A DNA stretch of 64,000 nucleotides from Flavobacteriaceae bacterium. Lineage in GTDB: Bacteria; Bacteroidota; Bacteroidia; Flavobacteriales; Flavobacteriaceae. The notes under the pieces are model-generated. The model did not search any database and was not told the DNA's origin. It saw only the letters and a program-made list of their open reading frames with translations. The translations under genes were made by a program, and so were the position numbers. The DNA is taken from positions 62,001 through 126,000 of the forward strand of contig JALQTJ010000001.1 in NCBI GenBank assembly GCA_023264015.1. The letters are read 5' to 3'. This document shows, in pieces, positions 60,781-64,000 of this stretch. How positions within the stretch are numbered: the first letter of the stretch is position 1; the number at the start of each line of letters is the position of its first letter.

Positions 60781-61811
60781 GAGTTTTGTGTTTTGAGTTG
60801 TTGCTCTAATTCCTTTATTCGTTGCTCTAATTTGGCAAGATTCTTAAACAGTACGTAAGACTTATTGTAATTCGTATAATCGATTGCGGGAGTGCCCTGT
60901 AACTTTTCATTATCCTTAACATTTCGAGCAATTCCTGTCTGTGCTTGAACCTTCACGTCATTTCCTATTGAAAGATGCCCAACAATACCCACTTGACCTC
61001 CTATTAAGGCACGTTTTCCTATTTTGGTAGATCCTGCAATACCTGATTGAGCTGCGATAGCCGAATGGGCCCCAACGGTAACATTATGGGCTAAGTGTAT
61101 CTGATTGTCAAGTTTGACACCCTCTTCAATTACAGTACTGCCAAAGGTTGCTCTATCTATGGTGCAGCACGCTCCAATCTCGACATGGTCTTTCACAACC
61201 ACATTGCCTAATTGTGGAATCTTAGAATAAACCCCTTCAGCATCTGGAGCAAACCCGAAACCATCTGATCCTAAAACAGCGTTTGCATGTACAATCACAT
61301 GTTGACCAATTTGAGTGCCGTGATAAAGCTTAGCACCTGTAAACAAAACACTATGGCGACCTATCTTAACACCTTCTCCCACAAATACTTGAGGATGAAT
61401 CTCTACGCCTTCTTCAATCACCGCTCCTTTTGAGATGACAGCGCCTTCTCCGATGTAACAACTTGGATCTACTTGAGCGCCTTCATGTATACATGCAGAC
61501 GAACTAATCCCTTCATAGGTAGGTCGTACCATCTTTTCATACATTCGAAGCAATGCAGTAAAACTCGCATAAGGGTTTTTGACTTTAAGCAAAACAGCTT
61601 TAACAGGATGTTTGAGCTCTAAACCCTCATCTACAATAACAGCCGAAGCCTCGGTGGTGTATAGGTAATTTTCGTATTTCGGATTCGCCAAAAAAGACAA
61701 GCCTTTTGGGTTCCCTTGTTCAATAGCTGAAAAGTGGTCGATTTCAACAGAAGGGTCTCCAACTACCTTTGCCTCAATCCATTCTGCAATTTGTTCAACC
61801 TTGAAAATCAT
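60777..61811 (-). CDS. lpxD: UDP-3-O-(3-hydroxyacyl)glucosamine N-acyltransferase
   Basis: LpxD adds the N-linked acyl chain in lipid A synthesis. The 344 residues have an N-terminal uridine-binding domain (KVEQIAEWIEAKVVGDPS, then GLSFLANPKYENYLY), a hexapeptide-repeat beta helix (about 105-290) with the catalytic-type His in HLAHNVTVGAH and the DGFGFAP block, and a C-terminal helix. I chose the ATG at 61811; an in-frame TTG at 61820 would add three residues. A 28-bp gap separates it from the HD gene upstream. Confidence 0.95.
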   Translation of the reverse strand: MIFKVEQIAEWIEAKVVGDPSVEIDHFSAIEQGNPKGLSFLANPKYENYLYTTEASAVIVDEGLELKHPVKAVLLKVKNPYASFTALLRMYEKMVRPTYEGISSSACIHEGAQVDPSCYIGEGAVISKGAVIEEGVEIHPQVFVGEGVKIGRHSVLFTGAKLYHGTQIGQHVIVHANAVLGSDGFGFAPDAEGVYSKIPQLGNVVVKDHVEIGACCTIDRATFGSTVIEEGVKLDNQIHLAHNVTVGAHSAIAAQSGIAGSTKIGKRALIGGQVGIVGHLSIGNDVKVQAQTGIARNVKDNEKLQGTPAIDYTNYNKSYVLFKNLAKLEQRIKELEQQLKTQNS

Positions 61812-61839
61812 AGAGCGCAAAGTTAAACAATTCTAAGGT

Positions 61840-63096
61840 TTAGAGCGTCGGAGAACACAGGTAGTTTTTGCGGTGTATCGCAGAGAATGCCTGAGTTCCC
61901 AAATACTTACTTGCCCTCATGAAATCTTGAACAGACTGATCTCGAAATAAGATGCGAATAGGCTCCTTGGTTTCGTCATAAGCCCTGTTCCACAAAGAAC
62001 CTGTATACACCAAGTAAGAGGATTGATGCTCATCTAACCCATAACGCTCACTCACCTTACTTAGCGTTTGTTTAAGGAGTTCCTCAGAAACTGGTTCTTC
62101 ACTAAATCGCACATCGAGTAATGTTCTGTCTAAAATAGAAGAACTTAAAAACGACAAAACAAAATCTTTTGACTGTCTCCAGCGCTTTAGAGCACTGATC
62201 ACATCATAATCATCTAAAATGGCAAATCCATTAATGTCAATACCCTCAATGTTAATTTGCCCAGTGGTTAGTGCTGAATTTAAAAATCCATCAAGCGGTG
62301 ACGCTATGGCGTGTTCGTCATTAAGAAGTAACAATTCTCTTGCACGCTCAATTGCCTTTGACAGCATGAGTTCTGCAACGATACTTGTTTTGTGTAGGTA
62401 GACTTGCCAATACATAAAACGCCTGGCCATCAAAAATTTTTCGACAGAGTAGATTCCTTTTTCTTCAATAACCAACTGGTCGTCTACAACGAAAAAAGTA
62501 TTGATTAAACGTTCTGAATTGATATTTCCTTCAGTCACCCCGGCATAAAAGCTATCGCGCTTTAAATAATCCAAACGATCTACATCCAATTGACTTGAAA
62601 CAAGTTGATTTAAAAACGCTCGGGGATATTCTCCTTTAAAAATGGCTATAGCGGTATTTAAAGCTCCGTTAAACTCCTTATTGAGTTCGTGCATAAACGC
62701 GAGGGTTAACACCTCATGATGCGCATGAATCAGCTTGTATTCGAGTGCATGAGAAAAAGGGCCATGCCCGATATCATGCAGCAATATGGCAATCAATAAG
62801 CCTTCTTCTTCTTGATCGCTTATCGATACACCTTTAGCCCTAAGAGTGCGAATAGCCTTGTCCATAAGATGCATGGCGCCTAGGGCGTGATGAAATCTAG
62901 TGTGATGGGTGCCTGGATATACGAGATAAGACAAGCCCATTTGAGAAATCCGTCTTAACCTCTGAAAATAGGGATGACTTATAATATCAAAGATGAGAGG
63001 GCTTGAAATACGAACAGCATTGTAAACGGGATCGTTTATAACCTTTAACTTTTTAGGCGCACTCACTATCTTTAAATTTGGATGGTAAAGATCCAT
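61840..63096 (-). CDS. HD-domain phosphohydrolase (dNTPase-like)
   Basis: A 418-residue protein of the HD superfamily, close to SAMHD1/dGTPase-type proteins. The metal site is complete: TRFHHALGAMHLM (first His), AILLHDIGHGPFSHALE (HD pair) and the late Asp in SQLDVDRLDYLKRDSFYAG. Family members hydrolyse dNTPs; the substrate is not proven for the bacterial homologues adjacent to lpxD. It heads the lipid A gene set, an arrangement common in Bacteroidota. Divergent from tsaE with only 5 bp between start codons. Confidence 0.88.
   Translation of the reverse strand: MDLYHPNLKIVSAPKKLKVINDPVYNAVRISSPLIFDIISHPYFQRLRRISQMGLSYLVYPGTHHTRFHHALGAMHLMDKAIRTLRAKGVSISDQEEEGLLIAILLHDIGHGPFSHALEYKLIHAHHEVLTLAFMHELNKEFNGALNTAIAIFKGEYPRAFLNQLVSSQLDVDRLDYLKRDSFYAGVTEGNINSERLINTFFVVDDQLVIEEKGIYSVEKFLMARRFMYWQVYLHKTSIVAELMLSKAIERARELLLLNDEHAIASPLDGFLNSALTTGQINIEGIDINGFAILDDYDVISALKRWRQSKDFVLSFLSSSILDRTLLDVRFSEEPVSEELLKQTLSKVSERYGLDEHQSSYLVYTGSLWNRAYDETKEPIRILFRDQSVQDFMRASKYLGTQAFSAIHRKNYLCSPTL
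63073..63080 (+). promoter_or_regulatory. Candidate -7 box for tsaE (inside the HD gene)
   Basis: TAAATTTG matches TAnnTTTG and ends 21 bases before the tsaE ATG; it lies within the first codons of the divergent HD gene. TATCTTTA (63067-63074), overlapping it, is a one-mismatch alternative. No -33 TTG is found at the right spacing. Confidence 0.38.
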
Positions 63097-63101
63097 AGAA
63101 T

Positions 63102-63542
63102 ATGTCAGAAACCAAATCGGACTCAGAATATACCTCCCTTGTATTCACTTTAGACTCTATCGATGCAGTTGCAGAAGCGATTGTCGAGCAAATGAAACAT
63201 AAGGTGTTTACCATTGTGGGTCAAATGGGTGCCGGAAAAACAACTTTAATCAAGGCTATAGCCAAAAAGCTGGGAGGTAGAGACGAAGTTTCTAGCCCTA
63301 CCTTTTCAATCGTAAATACCTATTTAACGCATTCTAAACATCCTATTTTTCATTTTGATTTGTATCGCGTTCGTTCAATTGAGGAATTATTTGAACTCGG
63401 ATTTGAAGCATATTTTGAAGAGAATGGGTTTATCTTTATCGAGTGGCCTGAACATTTATTTGACTTTAAACTTCCTGAACACCATAGTTTAGAACTTGAA
63501 GTTATTTCAGACGACAAAAGAAAATTACGTCTAAAAGGATAG
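63102..63542 (+). CDS. tsaE: tRNA threonylcarbamoyladenosine biosynthesis ATPase
   Basis: TsaE drives the t6A37 modification cycle of tRNAs reading ANN codons, together with TsaB, TsaC and TsaD. The 146-residue P-loop protein shows Walker A GQMGAGKTTLIKAIA near residue 40, EVSSPTFSIVNTY, FHFDLYRV and IEWPEHLFDF, all diagnostic. The alanine dehydrogenase gene begins 19 bp downstream. Its start lies 5 bp from the start of the HD gene on the other strand. Confidence 0.95.
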   Translation: MSETKSDSEYTSLVFTLDSIDAVAEAIVEQMKHKVFTIVGQMGAGKTTLIKAIAKKLGGRDEVSSPTFSIVNTYLTHSKHPIFHFDLYRVRSIEELFELGFEAYFEENGFIFIEWPEHLFDFKLPEHHSLELEVISDDKRKLRLKG

Positions 63543-63561
63543 CGTCACGAAGTTGATAAGA

Positions 63562-64000
63562 ATGAGTAAATCTCCATTTTCTAGGCAAGAGTTGCTTCCT
63601 CAAGAAGAGAGGCTGGCAATTGTAGATTCTTCTTCTACCCTGAATATTTCGTTTGCGAAGTCTTCATCATTACAAGAGAGAAGGGCCCCTATCTCACCAG
63701 ATGGTGTAGCAGTACTTACTTCACACCTACATCAGGTCACCGTAGAATCTGGAATCGGTATAGCTGCGGGTTATTCAGACAGAAGCTACTCTGAAGCTGG
63801 TGCAAAAATCACCTCTGACCTTTCAGAACTCTATCAATCTCAGATTATTGTTAAAGTCGACCCCCCTTCACTCGATGAAATCAAGTTCATACAAAAGGGG
63901 GCGACATTAATCTCTGCGCTACAGATCAAAACGAGAGAAAGGCGTTTTTTTGAAGCCCTTTTTAAAAAGCAAATCGTTGCTATTGCCTTGGAATTTATTC
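63562..64000 (+). CDS. ald: Alanine dehydrogenase, N-terminal part
   Basis: The frame starts with ATG at 63562 and stays open to the window's end (146 codons seen of about 400). The start SPFSRQELLPQEERL, the block ISPDGVAVLTSHLHQVTVESG, then AGYSDRSYSEAGAKI and VKVDPPSLDEI match the Bacteroidota group of alanine dehydrogenases, which share the fold of NAD(P) transhydrogenase alpha. The enzyme interconverts alanine and pyruvate plus ammonia with NAD. Usual substrate-binding residues (ERR-type Arg, Lys in VKVDPP) are present. Truncated only by the window edge. Confidence 0.85.
   Translation, partial: MSKSPFSRQELLPQEERLAIVDSSSTLNISFAKSSSLQERRAPISPDGVAVLTSHLHQVTVESGIGIAAGYSDRSYSEAGAKITSDLSELYQSQIIVKVDPPSLDEIKFIQKGATLISALQIKTRERRFFEALFKKQIVAIALEFI

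Noticed and set aside
1..64000. tRNA, rRNA, CRISPR, insertion sequences or prophage
   Set aside because: All gaps are under about 160 bases and none shows cloverleaf, repeat-array, terminal inverted repeat or integrase/transposase signals.

Overview
The window reads as chromosomal DNA of a member of the Bacteroidota, most likely Flavobacteriales. The evidence is a set of lineage-typical features: an LpxC-FabZ fusion, a fused alpha/beta 2-oxoacid dehydrogenase E1, a short (287-residue) primary sigma factor, a bifunctional HisB with an HAD domain, an HD-lpxD-lpxC/fabZ-lpxA-efp gene order, menaquinone synthesis (menB), and repeated promoter elements of the Bacteroidota type (-7 box TAnnTTTG). 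Genus and species cannot be read from the sequence. I see no tRNA, rRNA, CRISPR array, insertion sequence, phage or origin. No gap between genes exceeds about 160 bases.

Layout. Bases 1-20 kb hold DNA-repair and replication genes (yifB/comM end, recG, uvrD/pcrA, holA, uvrA) mixed with envelope genes (patatin, OmpA-type lipoprotein and a degenerate paralogue, a glycosyltransferase, an M1-peptidase-like outer-membrane protein) and the fused E1 enzyme. At 20.1-21 kb an S24 (LexA/CI-like) repressor is transcribed away from uvrA, with two similar pseudo-palindromes 21 bp apart in the shared promoter region. Bases 21-32 kb hold ggt, glmM, a lipid A acyltransferase-like gene, a rhomboid protease, an FAD/Fe-S oxidoreductase, an lpxH-like gene, aroC and a dicarboxylate symporter. 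Bases 32.0-35.0 kb hold a tight three-gene cassette: a glutathione-synthetase-like ATP-grasp ligase, an N-formylglutamate-amidohydrolase-like protein and a DUF1704/QEGLA metallopeptidase. Bases 35-48 kb hold mutS2, ung, a SUI1 factor, several metabolic enzymes, an SF2 helicase, the primary sigma factor, and an AAA+/VWA chelatase-like pair.

Bases 48.4-55.5 kb are a complete histidine operon (hisG-hisDC-hisB-hisH-hisA-hisF-hisIE). hisD and hisC are one continuous reading frame. The operon is preceded by a full attenuator: a promoter, an 18-codon leader reading frame with His-Thr-His-His-His, mutually exclusive RNA pairings, and an intrinsic terminator ending five bases before hisG. Bases 55.5-63.1 kb hold a prohibitin-like protein, fabG, sucD, efp and the lipid A genes lpxA, lpxC-fabZ and lpxD with an HD hydrolase. 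The window ends with tsaE and the start of alanine dehydrogenase.

The genome is very compact: four convergent pairs share a TTAG/CTAA stop tetramer, two convergent pairs overlap by about 40 bp, and two divergent pairs have start codons only 4-5 bp apart. The strongest candidates for undescribed biology are the his attenuator with a nearly leaderless leader peptide, the ATP-grasp/NFGase/DUF1704 cassette (a possible amino-acid ligation and removal cycle), the HisD-HisC fusion, and the S24 repressor paired with uvrA.
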